From NCBI GenBank assembly GCA_937880075.1, contig CALFLM010000024.1:1-50871 (forward strand): a DNA stretch of 50,871 nucleotides, read 5' to 3'. This document shows, piece after piece, positions 7,661 to 15,547 of this stretch (position 1 is the first letter of the stretch; every line of letters begins with the position of its first letter). The position numbers and the translations under genes are program-made. This DNA comes from an uncultured Romboutsia sp. (GTDB taxonomy: Bacteria > Bacillota > Clostridia > Peptostreptococcales > Peptostreptococcaceae). The notes beneath the pieces are model-generated. The model did no database searches. It was not told where the DNA came from and saw only the letters and a list, made by a program, of their open reading frames with translations.

Positions 7661-7724
7661 TTACCAATAAGAGTGGTACCGCGGAAATTCGCCTCTTAGT
7701 ATTATTACTAAGAGGCTTTTTTTA
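7661..7724 (+). promoter_or_regulatory. Second T-box antiterminator/terminator module without a Stem I
   Basis: About 65 bases repeat the end of the first leader: TTACCAATAAGAGTGG, then the perfect T-box core GGTACCGCGG, then a terminator with stems CCTCTTAGT (7692-7700) and ACTAAGAGG (7707-7715) and a long T run. The 47 bases between the two modules are too short to hold another specifier stem. Stem sequences differ by compensating changes, so both hairpins have been kept intact. It may be a second checkpoint read by the same tRNA, or a constitutive attenuator. Confidence 0.8.
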
Positions 7725-7778
7725 TGATAAGTTTGGCCAACTATCATATGAAATTATAATTGAAATAGGAGAGAAAGT

Positions 7779-9209
7779 ATGGAAGTATCAAAAACAAAAA
7801 AACAAAATAATACCAAAATAGGTGAAAAAAGTATAAAAGTACCACATACATTAGTAATTATTGCGGCAATTATTATGATTGTATCAATAGCGACTTATTT
7901 AATACCAGGTGGTGCATATGAAACAGTGGTAAATGAGGCTGGAAAAAATGTAGTTGTAGATGGAACATTTAAATATATTAAAAGTCAGCCACAAAATTTA
8001 TTTAAAGTTTTACAAGCACCTATACAAGGGATTGTAGATGGAGCAGAAATTATAGCATTTTTATTTATTGTAGGAGGAGCATTTAATTTAATTGCTGAAA
8101 CTAAAGCTATTAATTTTGGAATAATAAGAATAGTTAATTTATTCAAAGGTAAAGAAATACTATTATTACCAATTATTATATTCTTATTTTCATTAGGTGG
8201 GGCAACATTTGGAATGAGTGAAGAGGCAGTTCCATTTATATCAATTTTAGCACCTTTAACATTAGCACTAGGATATGACAGTATAGTTGCAGTTGCAATA
8301 ACATACTTAGCATGTATACTTGGATTTTCATCAGCAATGCTTAATCCATTTACAGTAGGTATTGCACAGTCTATAGCAGGTATTCAAGTATATTCAGGTA
8401 TAGAATTTCGTACAGTTATATGGTTTATAACAACTGCTGTAGGAACTGCATTCATAATGGCTTATGCGATGAAAATTAAGAAAAATCCAGAAATGAGTCC
8501 AGTTTATGAAAGTGACCAAATAAAGCGTAAGAATTTACAAAGCTTTGAAGATCAAAAAGGTGATTTTACATTATCTCATAAAATTATATTATTAGTTTTT
8601 GCTATAGCTATAGGTGTAATAGTATGGGGAGTACTAGAAAAAGGATTTTGGATACCAGAAATAGCAGCAGTATTTTTAGCAGTAGGATTTATAAGTGGAG
8701 TACTTGGAAAATTATCACCAGATAAAATGGCAAATGCATTTATTGAAGGTGCAAAGGAAATGATAGGTCCAGCAATCATGATAGGATTTGCTAGAGGAAT
8801 AATGGTAATAGCAGAAAACGCAAATATAATAGATACTATTTTATACAATTTATCTAGTGCTATAGGAAGTTTACCATCTTTACTTGCTGCATATGTAATG
8901 TATCCAATACAAATGTTTATAAACTTCTTTATAAACTCTGGTTCAGGTCAAGCAGCTTTAACAATGCCAATACTTGCACCATTAGGAGACTTAGTAGGAA
9001 TATCTCGTCAATTAACAGTTTTAATATATCAATTAGGAGATGGATTCTCTAATGCAATGTTTCCAACATCAGGAGTGCTAATAGCATGTTTAGGTATAGC
9101 AGGTGTGCCTTATGGTAAATGGTTAAAGTGGATAATACCATTACAAATTATATTATCTGTATGTTCAATAGGATTTATAACAATAGCATCATTAATAGGA
9201 TGGGCTTAA
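7779..9209 (+). CDS. YfcC-family basic amino acid or peptide transporter
   Basis: This 476-residue polytopic membrane protein is of the YfcC/DcuC-related (AbgT-ArsB superfamily) type, with about 12 membrane helices. The N-terminus up to residue 20 is lysine-rich and cytosolic. Family-typical stretches include TYLIPGGAYE, GATFGMSEEAVPF and FFINSGSGQAALTMPI; the last resembles a re-entrant substrate loop. ATG 7779 follows AGGAGAGAAAGT. It lies directly downstream of the tandem T-box and 22 bases before the M20 peptidase start, so uptake of an amino-acid conjugate or dipeptide followed by hydrolysis is the likely pathway. The substrate cannot be read from sequence. Confidence 0.87.
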   Translation: MEVSKTKKQNNTKIGEKSIKVPHTLVIIAAIIMIVSIATYLIPGGAYETVVNEAGKNVVVDGTFKYIKSQPQNLFKVLQAPIQGIVDGAEIIAFLFIVGGAFNLIAETKAINFGIIRIVNLFKGKEILLLPIIIFLFSLGGATFGMSEEAVPFISILAPLTLALGYDSIVAVAITYLACILGFSSAMLNPFTVGIAQSIAGIQVYSGIEFRTVIWFITTAVGTAFIMAYAMKIKKNPEMSPVYESDQIKRKNLQSFEDQKGDFTLSHKIILLVFAIAIGVIVWGVLEKGFWIPEIAAVFLAVGFISGVLGKLSPDKMANAFIEGAKEMIGPAIMIGFARGIMVIAENANIIDTILYNLSSAIGSLPSLLAAYVMYPIQMFINFFINSGSGQAALTMPILAPLGDLVGISRQLTVLIYQLGDGFSNAMFPTSGVLIACLGIAGVPYGKWLKWIIPLQIILSVCSIGFITIASLIGWA

Positions 9210-9231
9210 AAAGATTTTGGAGGTGTATAAA

Positions 9232-10356
9232 ATGAAGAATATATTATTAGAAAAAGGACAAGAAATACATGAAAAGTTATGTGAAATAAGTGATTATATT
9301 TATAAAAATCCAGAACTTGGTAATAAGGAATATAAAGCTGTTGAAATATTAACTAGTTTTTTAAAAGAGCATAACTTTGAAATAGAAAAAGAGCTATTGG
9401 GTATAGAAACTGCTTTTAGAGCAATTTATAATAGTAAAAAAGAAGGACCTACTATAGGGTATTTATGTGAATATGATGCTCTACCTTTAATAGGACACGG
9501 ATGTGGTCATAATATGATTGGATCTATGTCAGCAGGAGCAGGTGTAATTTTAAGCAAAGTAATTGATGAAGTAGGAGGACGTATAATAGTATATGGAACT
9601 CCAGCAGAAGAAACTAATGGAGCAAAAGTTATACTTGCAGAGGAAGGAGTATTTGATGAATTAGATGTAGCTATGATGGTCCATCCAGCAGATATAACTG
9701 CTAAAAGTGGTACATCTATGGCACTTTATCCTCTACAATTTACATATAAAGGAAAAACAGCTCATGCAGCAGCATGTCCACAAGATGGGATAAATGCTTT
9801 AAACAGTGTAATACAACTATTTAATGGTATAGATGCTCTACGTCAACATGTTACGCCAGATGTTAGAATGCATGGAATAATAACTAATGGTGGGGTAGCT
9901 GCAAATATAGTTCCAGGTGAAGCAACAGCACAGTTTTACTTTAGAGCAGATAAGAAAGAAACTTTAGATGACTTATTAATAAAAGTTAAAAAAATTGCAG
10001 AAGGGGCTGCCCTTATGACAGGTGCAACTCTTGAAATGAGTAGATATGAGTTACCTAATGATAATTTGGTTACGAATGAAAATTTATCAGAAGCTTTTAC
10101 TGAAAACTTAAAAGCTTTGGGAATTACAGATATTTATGAATCAAGACAAAATGGATCAAGTGATATTGGAAATGTAAGTCACAAAACACCTACTATACAT
10201 CCATATATAGGAATTTCTAATTGTCATATAACAAGTCACAGTGTAGAAATGGCAGATGCAACAACAACTAAATTAGGCCATGAAAGATTATTAATTGGAG
10301 CATTAGCTCTTGCTTATACAGGATATGATGTATTAACTAATAAGGTTGAGTTATAG
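9232..10356 (+). CDS. M20-family amidohydrolase / peptidase
   Basis: This cytosolic zinc hydrolase of the AbgB / N-acyl-amino-acid hydrolase group has 374 residues when started at ATG 9232, which has the ribosome site GGAGGTG at 9219-9225; the frame also opens at TTG 9217, but that start has no site. Metal-binding motifs are visible as GHGCGHNM (His and Cys ligands), TPAEET (Glu-Glu pair) and MVHPAD (His). The inserted dimerisation domain begins around FTYKGKTAHAAACP. The last ligand His is probably in SHSVEMAD. Paired with the upstream transporter under T-box control, it should release a free amino acid from an imported conjugate. Confidence 0.88.
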   Translation: MKNILLEKGQEIHEKLCEISDYIYKNPELGNKEYKAVEILTSFLKEHNFEIEKELLGIETAFRAIYNSKKEGPTIGYLCEYDALPLIGHGCGHNMIGSMSAGAGVILSKVIDEVGGRIIVYGTPAEETNGAKVILAEEGVFDELDVAMMVHPADITAKSGTSMALYPLQFTYKGKTAHAAACPQDGINALNSVIQLFNGIDALRQHVTPDVRMHGIITNGGVAANIVPGEATAQFYFRADKKETLDDLLIKVKKIAEGAALMTGATLEMSRYELPNDNLVTNENLSEAFTENLKALGITDIYESRQNGSSDIGNVSHKTPTIHPYIGISNCHITSHSVEMADATTTKLGHERLLIGALALAYTGYDVLTNKVEL

Positions 10357-10419
10357 AAAGATAGTTAAAAAACTAAATAAAATAAATCCTTTGTAAAGTA
10401 GACTAGAAACAAAGGGTTA

Positions 10420-10476
10420 TTAAAAAGTTGTTAAAAGCTGATTTCTGTATTCTACAGGAGTCAGCTTTTTTAGATT
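10420..10476 (-). mobile_element. C-terminal scrap of an IS3-family (IS150-like) transposase
   Basis: On the minus strand this stretch reads NLKKLTPVEYRNQLLTTF then stop. The segment matches the C-terminal end of IS150-type OrfB transposases (LTPVEYRNQL). The base sequence beyond the stop (a run including TCTAGTCTACTTTACAAAGG on the minus strand) resembles the usual end of such elements. Nothing else of the element remains, so it is a scar between the peptidase gene and the restriction locus. Confidence 0.65.
10433..10472 (+). terminator. Hairpin terminator after the M20 gene, formed from the IS scar
   Basis: AAAAGCTGA at 10433-10441 pairs with TCAGCTTTT at 10461-10469, an inner CTGTA/TACAG step extends the stem, and a T run follows. 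It coincides with the transposase scar, so the mobile-element end appears to serve as the operon's terminator. Confidence 0.7.
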
Positions 10477-10479
10477 CTA

Positions 10480-10507
10480 TTGACAATGGTTATTATTGTA
10501 ATAATAT
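10480..10507 (+). promoter_or_regulatory. Putative promoter of the restriction-modification locus
   Basis: TTGACA at 10480-10485 with TAATAT at 10502-10507 (16-base spacer). It lies about 180 bases before hsdM, and the leader between them is AT-rich with no visible regulator site. Confidence 0.5.
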
Positions 10508-10688
10508 ATATAATCCTTGCGATTCGTCTTAATAATTGAAATTATATCTTAAAACAATCTACTAAAATCTCTTTAGTTATGGTAAGATTACCATGAAATA
10601 GAAAACAACTTTTAATATATTTTATGAACTAAATGTAAAGAAAAAACTTTTATAATAAAGCTAATATACATAGGAGGAAAATTTACAT

Positions 10689-12152
10689 ATGATTACAGGA
10701 GAGTTAAGAAGTAAAGTAGATAAAATATGGGAAACATTCTGGACTGGAGGACTTACAAACCCATTAGAAGTAATAGAACAATTTACATACCTACTATTCA
10801 TAAAAGGATTAGATGAAGTTGAAACAAAAAACGAAGCAGAAGCAATGCTTTTAGGAGTGCCTTACGACAGAATATTTAACGACGAACAACAACATTTAAG
10901 ATGGAGCAAATTTGCAAACGAAGGAAATGCAGAAAAAATGTATGAAATAGTACAAAATGAAGTATTCCCTTTTATAAAAAGATTACATGGAAACAAAGAA
11001 TCAGCATATGCAAAGTATATGGGTGATGCAATATTCAAAATACCAACTCCACTTATGTTATCTAAAATAGTTGATGGTATAAATAACATAGACCTAAAGA
11101 AAGACAAGGACACAAAAGGTGACTTATACGAATACTTACTATCAAAAGTAGCAACAGCAGGTACTAACGGACAGTTTAGAACACCTCGCCACATTATAGA
11201 CATGATAGTAAACCTTATGAAGCCAACACCAGAAGATGTAATAGTTGACCCAGCAGCAGGGAGTGCAGGGTTTTTAGTATCATCACAACAATACTTAAGA
11301 GATAACCACCCTGACTTATTCTTAGTACAAGGATTAAAAGAGCATTTTAACAACAATATGTTCTATGGATTTGATATGGATAGAACTATGCTTAGAATAG
11401 GTGCTATGAACATGATGCTTCATGGTGTTGATAACCCTAATATAGAATACAAAGACTCACTATCAGAAGTAAATACGGACAAAGATAAATACACATTAAT
11501 ACTTGCTAACCCACCATTTAAAGGAAGTTTAGACTATGAAGCAGTAAGTGCAGATTTATTAAAAGTAACTAAAACAAAGAAAACTGAATTATTATTCTTA
11601 GCATTATTCTTAAGAACTTTAAAAGTAGGTGGAAGATGTGCTTCAATAGTTCCAGATGGAGTATTATTTGGAAGTACAAAAGGTCATAAAGATATAAGAA
11701 AAGAAATAGTAGAAAATCATAAACTAGAAGCTATAATATCTATGCCAAGTGGAGTGTTTAAACCATATGCAGGGGTTTCAACTGCTATAATGATATTTAC
11801 AAAAACTAACACTGGTGGAACTGACAAGGTTTGGTTCTATGATATGAAGGCAGATGGATATTCTTTAGATGATAAGAGAACTGAGATAGAAGATAATGAT
11901 ATAAATGATATAATTGAAAGATTTAATAATCTTGATAAGGAAGTTGATAGGAAAAAGACTGAGCAAAGTTTCTTTGTTGATGTTAAGGAAATAAGAGAGA
12001 ATGGATATGATTTAAGTATTAATAAGTATAAGGAGATAGTTTATGAGGAAGTAGTTTATGATGCACCTCAAGTTATTATGAGTAGGGTTAAGGAGCTTGA
12101 GAAAGAGATTAGTGTTGGGCTAGAAGAATTAGAAAGAATGCTAGAGGTGTAG
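10689..12152 (+). CDS. hsdM: Type I restriction-modification methyltransferase subunit
   Basis: HsdM methylates adenine within the sequence chosen by HsdS, using S-adenosylmethionine. The 487-residue product has an N-terminal helical HsdM domain (residues 1 to about 130), SAM-binding motif I DPAAGSAGFL (from about residue 187) and the adenine-methylase motif IV NPPF (from about residue 274). Length is normal for the family. ATG 10689 has an AGGAGGAAAATTTACAT ribosome site. The hsdS start is 3 bases past its stop, so the two are translationally linked. It is the first gene of the locus. Confidence 0.96.
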   Translation: MITGELRSKVDKIWETFWTGGLTNPLEVIEQFTYLLFIKGLDEVETKNEAEAMLLGVPYDRIFNDEQQHLRWSKFANEGNAEKMYEIVQNEVFPFIKRLHGNKESAYAKYMGDAIFKIPTPLMLSKIVDGINNIDLKKDKDTKGDLYEYLLSKVATAGTNGQFRTPRHIIDMIVNLMKPTPEDVIVDPAAGSAGFLVSSQQYLRDNHPDLFLVQGLKEHFNNNMFYGFDMDRTMLRIGAMNMMLHGVDNPNIEYKDSLSEVNTDKDKYTLILANPPFKGSLDYEAVSADLLKVTKTKKTELLFLALFLRTLKVGGRCASIVPDGVLFGSTKGHKDIRKEIVENHKLEAIISMPSGVFKPYAGVSTAIMIFTKTNTGGTDKVWFYDMKADGYSLDDKRTEIEDNDINDIIERFNNLDKEVDRKKTEQSFFVDVKEIRENGYDLSINKYKEIVYEEVVYDAPQVIMSRVKELEKEISVGLEELERMLEV

Positions 12153-12155
12153 GTT

Positions 12156-13334
12156 ATGCTAAAAAAAGTTATAATGAGCGATTTAGGAGAAATTTACACA
12201 GGGAATACTCCTAGTAAGAAAAATAATGAATATTATGAATCAAATGATATTATGTTCATAAAACCAGATATAATGAGTTTTGATATTGAAAATATCGAAG
12301 AATCAAATGAATATATATCAGAAAAAGCAAGAGATAAAGCAAGAATAGTTCCAGCCAATAGTTTATTAGTTTCTTGCATAGGAAATATAGGTAAATTAGC
12401 AATAAATAAAGAAGAAGCGTCTTTTAACCAACAAATAAATGCTATTGTGCATAATGAAAATATAGTTTCATCTAAGTATTTAGCTTATTTATTAAAATAT
12501 AATCAAAAAAGATTAGAGGCAATAGCAAATGCTCCTGTTGTACCTATTATAAATAAAACTCAATTTTCAAACTTTGAAGTTTTAGTACATGAAAATTTAG
12601 AAAATCAAAAGAAAATAGTAGAAGTTTTAGATAAAGCTCAGGAGTTAATAGATAAAAGGAAAGAGCAGATTAAAGCTATGGATGAGTTAGTTAAGTTAAG
12701 ATTTATAGAGATGTTTGGTGATATTAGTAGAAATAGTAAAGAATGGGATATTACTAAATTGGATGAATTAGTTGATGTAGTTGGTGGTTATGCATTTAAG
12801 AGTACAGAATTTGTGGATGAAGGTATTCCAGTATTGAAAATCGGAAATATAAATGCAGGTTATTTCAAACCTACTAACCTAATGTTTTGGACTAGAGATG
12901 AAAAATTAGATAAATATTTAATAAAACCAAATGATTTAGTGATTTCATTAACTGGTACAGTTGGCAAAGATGACTATGGAAATGTATGTATTATGGGTAA
13001 TGATTATGAAGAATATTATCTAAATCAACGAAATGCCAAATTAGATATTAAGAACCAAAAACTATTAAATAAATACTATTTAACATATGCATTAAAAGTT
13101 TCTGAAGTTAAAAAGAGATTAACAGGGATAAGTAGAGGTGTCAGACAAGCGAATATTGCTAATAAAGATATTCAAAATTTAGAGTTACCTATACCTCAAA
13201 TAGAGTTACAAAATCAATTTGCAGACTTCGTTAAACAAGTAGAAAAACTAAAATCTCAAATGGAAACTAGCTTAAAAGAATTAGAAGATAACTTTAACTC
13301 TTTAATGCAAAAAGCATTTAAAGAACTATTTTAG
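12156..13334 (+). CDS. hsdS: Type I restriction-modification specificity subunit
   Basis: HsdS holds the two target-recognition domains that read the halves of a bipartite DNA site. TRD1 covers about residues 1-145. The central helical spacer contains EVLDKAQELIDKRKEQIKAM and LVKLRFIEMFGD. TRD2 covers about 195-360, and the C-terminal helix ends in DNFNSLMQKAFKELF. At 392 residues it is complete. The last 48 bases are repeated at 14211-14261, after the next gene, which points to recombination at the hsdS 3' end. TRDs diverge too fast for the target to be guessed. Confidence 0.95.
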   Translation: MLKKVIMSDLGEIYTGNTPSKKNNEYYESNDIMFIKPDIMSFDIENIEESNEYISEKARDKARIVPANSLLVSCIGNIGKLAINKEEASFNQQINAIVHNENIVSSKYLAYLLKYNQKRLEAIANAPVVPIINKTQFSNFEVLVHENLENQKKIVEVLDKAQELIDKRKEQIKAMDELVKLRFIEMFGDISRNSKEWDITKLDELVDVVGGYAFKSTEFVDEGIPVLKIGNINAGYFKPTNLMFWTRDEKLDKYLIKPNDLVISLTGTVGKDDYGNVCIMGNDYEEYYLNQRNAKLDIKNQKLLNKYYLTYALKVSEVKKRLTGISRGVRQANIANKDIQNLELPIPQIELQNQFADFVKQVEKLKSQMETSLKELEDNFNSLMQKAFKELF

Positions 13335-13344
13335 GGGGAAAAAG

Positions 13345-14118
13345 ATGTTTAAAACATTGATTTACTTTGACAGTAAAAAAGTAATGGAATATAAATCACT
13401 AATTGAAAGAAAAAAAGCTATTAACTTAAAAAGTATAAAGGTTAGTAATGAAAAATCAGGTAAAGTTCAAATACCAATTTTATCTGGTGATGTATTTGGT
13501 AAAAGTGAAATGGATGGAGAAATTTTAGAAAATTATTTGCTAGATTGTGAAGAGTTTGAGGATTTGATAGAGAGTACAGAATACTATTTTGATTTTCTTG
13601 AACCTAATTCACAGGATTATGATATAGAGACAATTCAAAAATCATCTATAATAAAATTTGAAGGTACATTTTATGTACCAAGTCAGTTTGATATGTTACA
13701 TTTGATAGATAAGTTTAGACCACTATTAATTAGCAGTATTAATACAGAATCCAATGTAGAAGAGGAATTGCTTAAGTCTTTTTTAGGCAAGAAAAGTACT
13801 AAGATACCTATATTTATAGAAAATGAATTAGATTTTAATAACAGATTAGGATTTGCAAAAATAAATTCTAATAGTTTATGTTGTGAAATAGATGATTTAG
13901 AAGAATTTGAAAATGAAGATGTTAAAATAATTGCAAAGCTTATTTCAAGAAAAGATATAAAAAAAGAGCCTATTGTAGTTTTTGATGTAGCCAAAGATTT
14001 ATTTTCAATGGGAAGAGCTTTAAGAAGGCAAATAGGGGAAAGTGGTATTGAAGGAGTTGAAAATATATCTATAGATGAAGATTTTATGACATTAGAAATA
14101 TTAGCTATATATATTTAA
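13345..14118 (+). CDS. DUF6414-like protein of unknown function within the RM locus
   Basis: The 257-residue cytosolic product begins MFKTLIYFDSKKVMEYKSLI and has a later segment VVFDVAKDLFSMGRALRR; this pattern fits DUF6414 proteins. The match is from memory and moderate. ATG 13345 has a GGGGGAAAAAG ribosome site 10 bases after hsdS. After the TAA at 14116-14118 the same frame stays open for 25 more codons (AYLDDEVLVNPSYYIDKGNN) to a second TAA at 14194-14196, so the C-terminus may have been trimmed by a nonsense change. The gene sits between two copies of the hsdS 3' end, which suggests insertion as a cargo gene. An auxiliary or regulatory defence role is inference. Confidence 0.6.
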   Translation: MFKTLIYFDSKKVMEYKSLIERKKAINLKSIKVSNEKSGKVQIPILSGDVFGKSEMDGEILENYLLDCEEFEDLIESTEYYFDFLEPNSQDYDIETIQKSSIIKFEGTFYVPSQFDMLHLIDKFRPLLISSINTESNVEEELLKSFLGKKSTKIPIFIENELDFNNRLGFAKINSNSLCCEIDDLEEFENEDVKIIAKLISRKDIKKEPIVVFDVAKDLFSMGRALRRQIGESGIEGVENISIDEDFMTLEILAIYI

Positions 14119-14195
14119 GCATATCTAGATGATGAGGTTTTAGTTAATCCAAGTTATTATATAGATAAAGGAAACAACATTCATTTAGAAAAATA

Positions 14196-14261
14196 ATGAA
14201 TATAGAAATAGATAACTTTAACTCTTTAATGCAAAAAGCATTTAAAGGAGAACTATTTTAA
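14196..14261 (+). pseudogene. Duplicated 3' end of hsdS
   Basis: ATG 14196 overlaps the preceding TAA and opens a 21-codon frame ending DNFNSLMQKAFKGELF. That segment matches the C-terminus of HsdS (DNFNSLMQKAFKELF) almost base for base, with one extra GGA-type codon. It is the scar of a second hsdS copy or the far side of a duplication that bracketed the DUF6414-like gene. Confidence 0.8.
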
Positions 14262-14286
14262 TATAAATAATAAAGGATAATAGACA

Positions 14287-14505
14287 ATGAATAGAGAAAC
14301 TACAAAACCTAATGAAATAAATATGTTAGCTGCATGGATAGAATTTTTAAGAGACCCTGAAAGTGAAACAGTAAAAAAGCTAGCAGAAGTAATACCAGAG
14401 ATAAAAGAAGCTAAAGAATTACTTATAGAAATGAGTAATGATGAAACTCATAGAAAAAATTATGAAGAGAGAGTAAAAGCATTAAATAGTAAAAATGAGA
14501 AATAA
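14287..14505 (+). pseudogene. Fragment of an Rpn / PD-(D/E)XK transposase-like protein
   Basis: The 72 residues (from AAWIEFLRDPESETVKKLAE to NYEERVKALNSKN) resemble the middle-to-C-terminal part of Rpn-family proteins, where a W-x-F-I-x-x-P-x-S-E motif is followed by a K-A-x-E-x-L helix. The nuclease core with its D and E-x-Q/K motifs is missing. The AAAGGATAATAGACA stretch before ATG 14287 is a usable ribosome site, so a short peptide could be made, but truncation debris is more likely. Confidence 0.55.
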
Positions 14506-14558
14506 AAAAACTCACACTTGTTCATTAAATATTTTGATATAATTGGAGGTGAAAAAAT

Positions 14559-15479
14559 ATGAAAAAGCATGATTATGATGCGGCATGGAAAACTATACTA
14601 GAGGCTTTTGAAGAAGAGATAGTAGAGCTTTTATTTCCTGAAATATATGACAAAATAAACTGGGAGATAAAAAGTGAAGCTTTGGATAATGAGCTTTTAG
14701 AAATTCAAAAGGATATCTTTAGTAAAGAAGAAGCTGAAAAGATTATATCTGATAAAATTATAAAAGTAACTATGAAGGACAATGAAAGTAAAATATTATT
14801 TATTCATGTAGAAGTTCAAAGTTATAGTAGTAATGAAAAGATATTTGCAGAAAGAATGTTCAGATACTTTTATAGGATATGGGATAAGTTTAGATACAAA
14901 TACAAAGATAAATCAGATATAATAGGCTCGGCTATATATACATACAAAGGTTCGTCAGGTAAAGATAAAAAATATACATATAAGCTTAATGGATTAGAAG
15001 ATGATATTTTAACATATAACTTTAGAACAATGGATGTTGAAAATTTAGATTTAACTTCTATAAATGATAATAATCCATTAAAATTAGTATTTAAAATTGC
15101 AAAACGACTATTAGAAATAGGTGCAGATGATAATGAAATATTCTCGGCTAAAGTAGAATTATTTAATGAATTAGTCAAATATAATAAAGTAAAAACTATG
15201 GATCAAAGAAAAGCATTGACATACTTTTTAGAGTATTTATTTTTAATACAAGATTATAGTTTAGCAAAAAAGTTTAAAGAAATTAAGGAAAATACGGGAG
15301 GTACTGTTAATATGGGTATTGATGAAATAAGAGAAAAATATTTAGAGGAAAAAGGAAAGGAAGAAGGCGAAAAAAAGAAAGCAATAGAAATAGCAAAATC
15401 TTTACTAGATGTTTTAGATATAGAAACCATAGCATTAAAAACAGGATTATCAGTAGATGAAATAAATAAGTTAAAATAG
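14559..15479 (+). CDS. Rpn-family PD-(D/E)XK nuclease-like protein
   Basis: Rpn proteins are putative transposase-related nucleases that promote RecA-independent recombination in E. coli. The 306-residue product has the expected core: D65 in ISDKIIKV, then HVEVQ with E85 and Q87 (the family's E-x-Q in place of E-x-K), then FAERMFRYFYRIWDKF. A long alpha-helical C-terminal half ends in a Lys/Glu-rich segment (EEKGKEEGEKKKAIEIAKSL). ATG 14559 has a TTGGAGGTGAAAAAAT ribosome site. A weak hairpin separates it from hsdR. It is probably cargo in the RM locus and not part of the RM machine. Confidence 0.8.
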   Translation: MKKHDYDAAWKTILEAFEEEIVELLFPEIYDKINWEIKSEALDNELLEIQKDIFSKEEAEKIISDKIIKVTMKDNESKILFIHVEVQSYSSNEKIFAERMFRYFYRIWDKFRYKYKDKSDIIGSAIYTYKGSSGKDKKYTYKLNGLEDDILTYNFRTMDVENLDLTSINDNNPLKLVFKIAKRLLEIGADDNEIFSAKVELFNELVKYNKVKTMDQRKALTYFLEYLFLIQDYSLAKKFKEIKENTGGTVNMGIDEIREKYLEEKGKEEGEKKKAIEIAKSLLDVLDIETIALKTGLSVDEINKLK

Positions 15480-15488
15480 ATTTATGGA

Positions 15489-15519
15489 AAAAAGCTATTG
15501 ATATTAATCAATGGCTTTT
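15489..15519 (+). terminator. Weak hairpin between the Rpn gene and hsdR
   Basis: AAAAGC and ATTGAT pair with ATCAAT and GCTTTT around a short loop at 15489-15519, with only a broken T tract (TTTTCTACT). It may lower read-through into hsdR. Confidence 0.5.
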
Positions 15520-15547
15520 CTACTAAAAGAAGAATGGGGGAAGAATT

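Noticed and set aside
7627..7821. A 64-codon frame running through the second T-box into the transporter gene
   Set aside because: It overlaps conserved leader RNA structure and has no ribosome site.
10862..11356. A 164-codon minus-strand frame opposite hsdM
   Set aside because: It is an antisense shadow of a strongly conserved gene and has no ribosome site or family resemblance.
300..14196. Stop-codon reassignment or programmed read-through as a reason for three interrupted genes
   Set aside because: All three different stops are involved, and the same codons end many intact genes normally, so separate mutations or errors are simpler.
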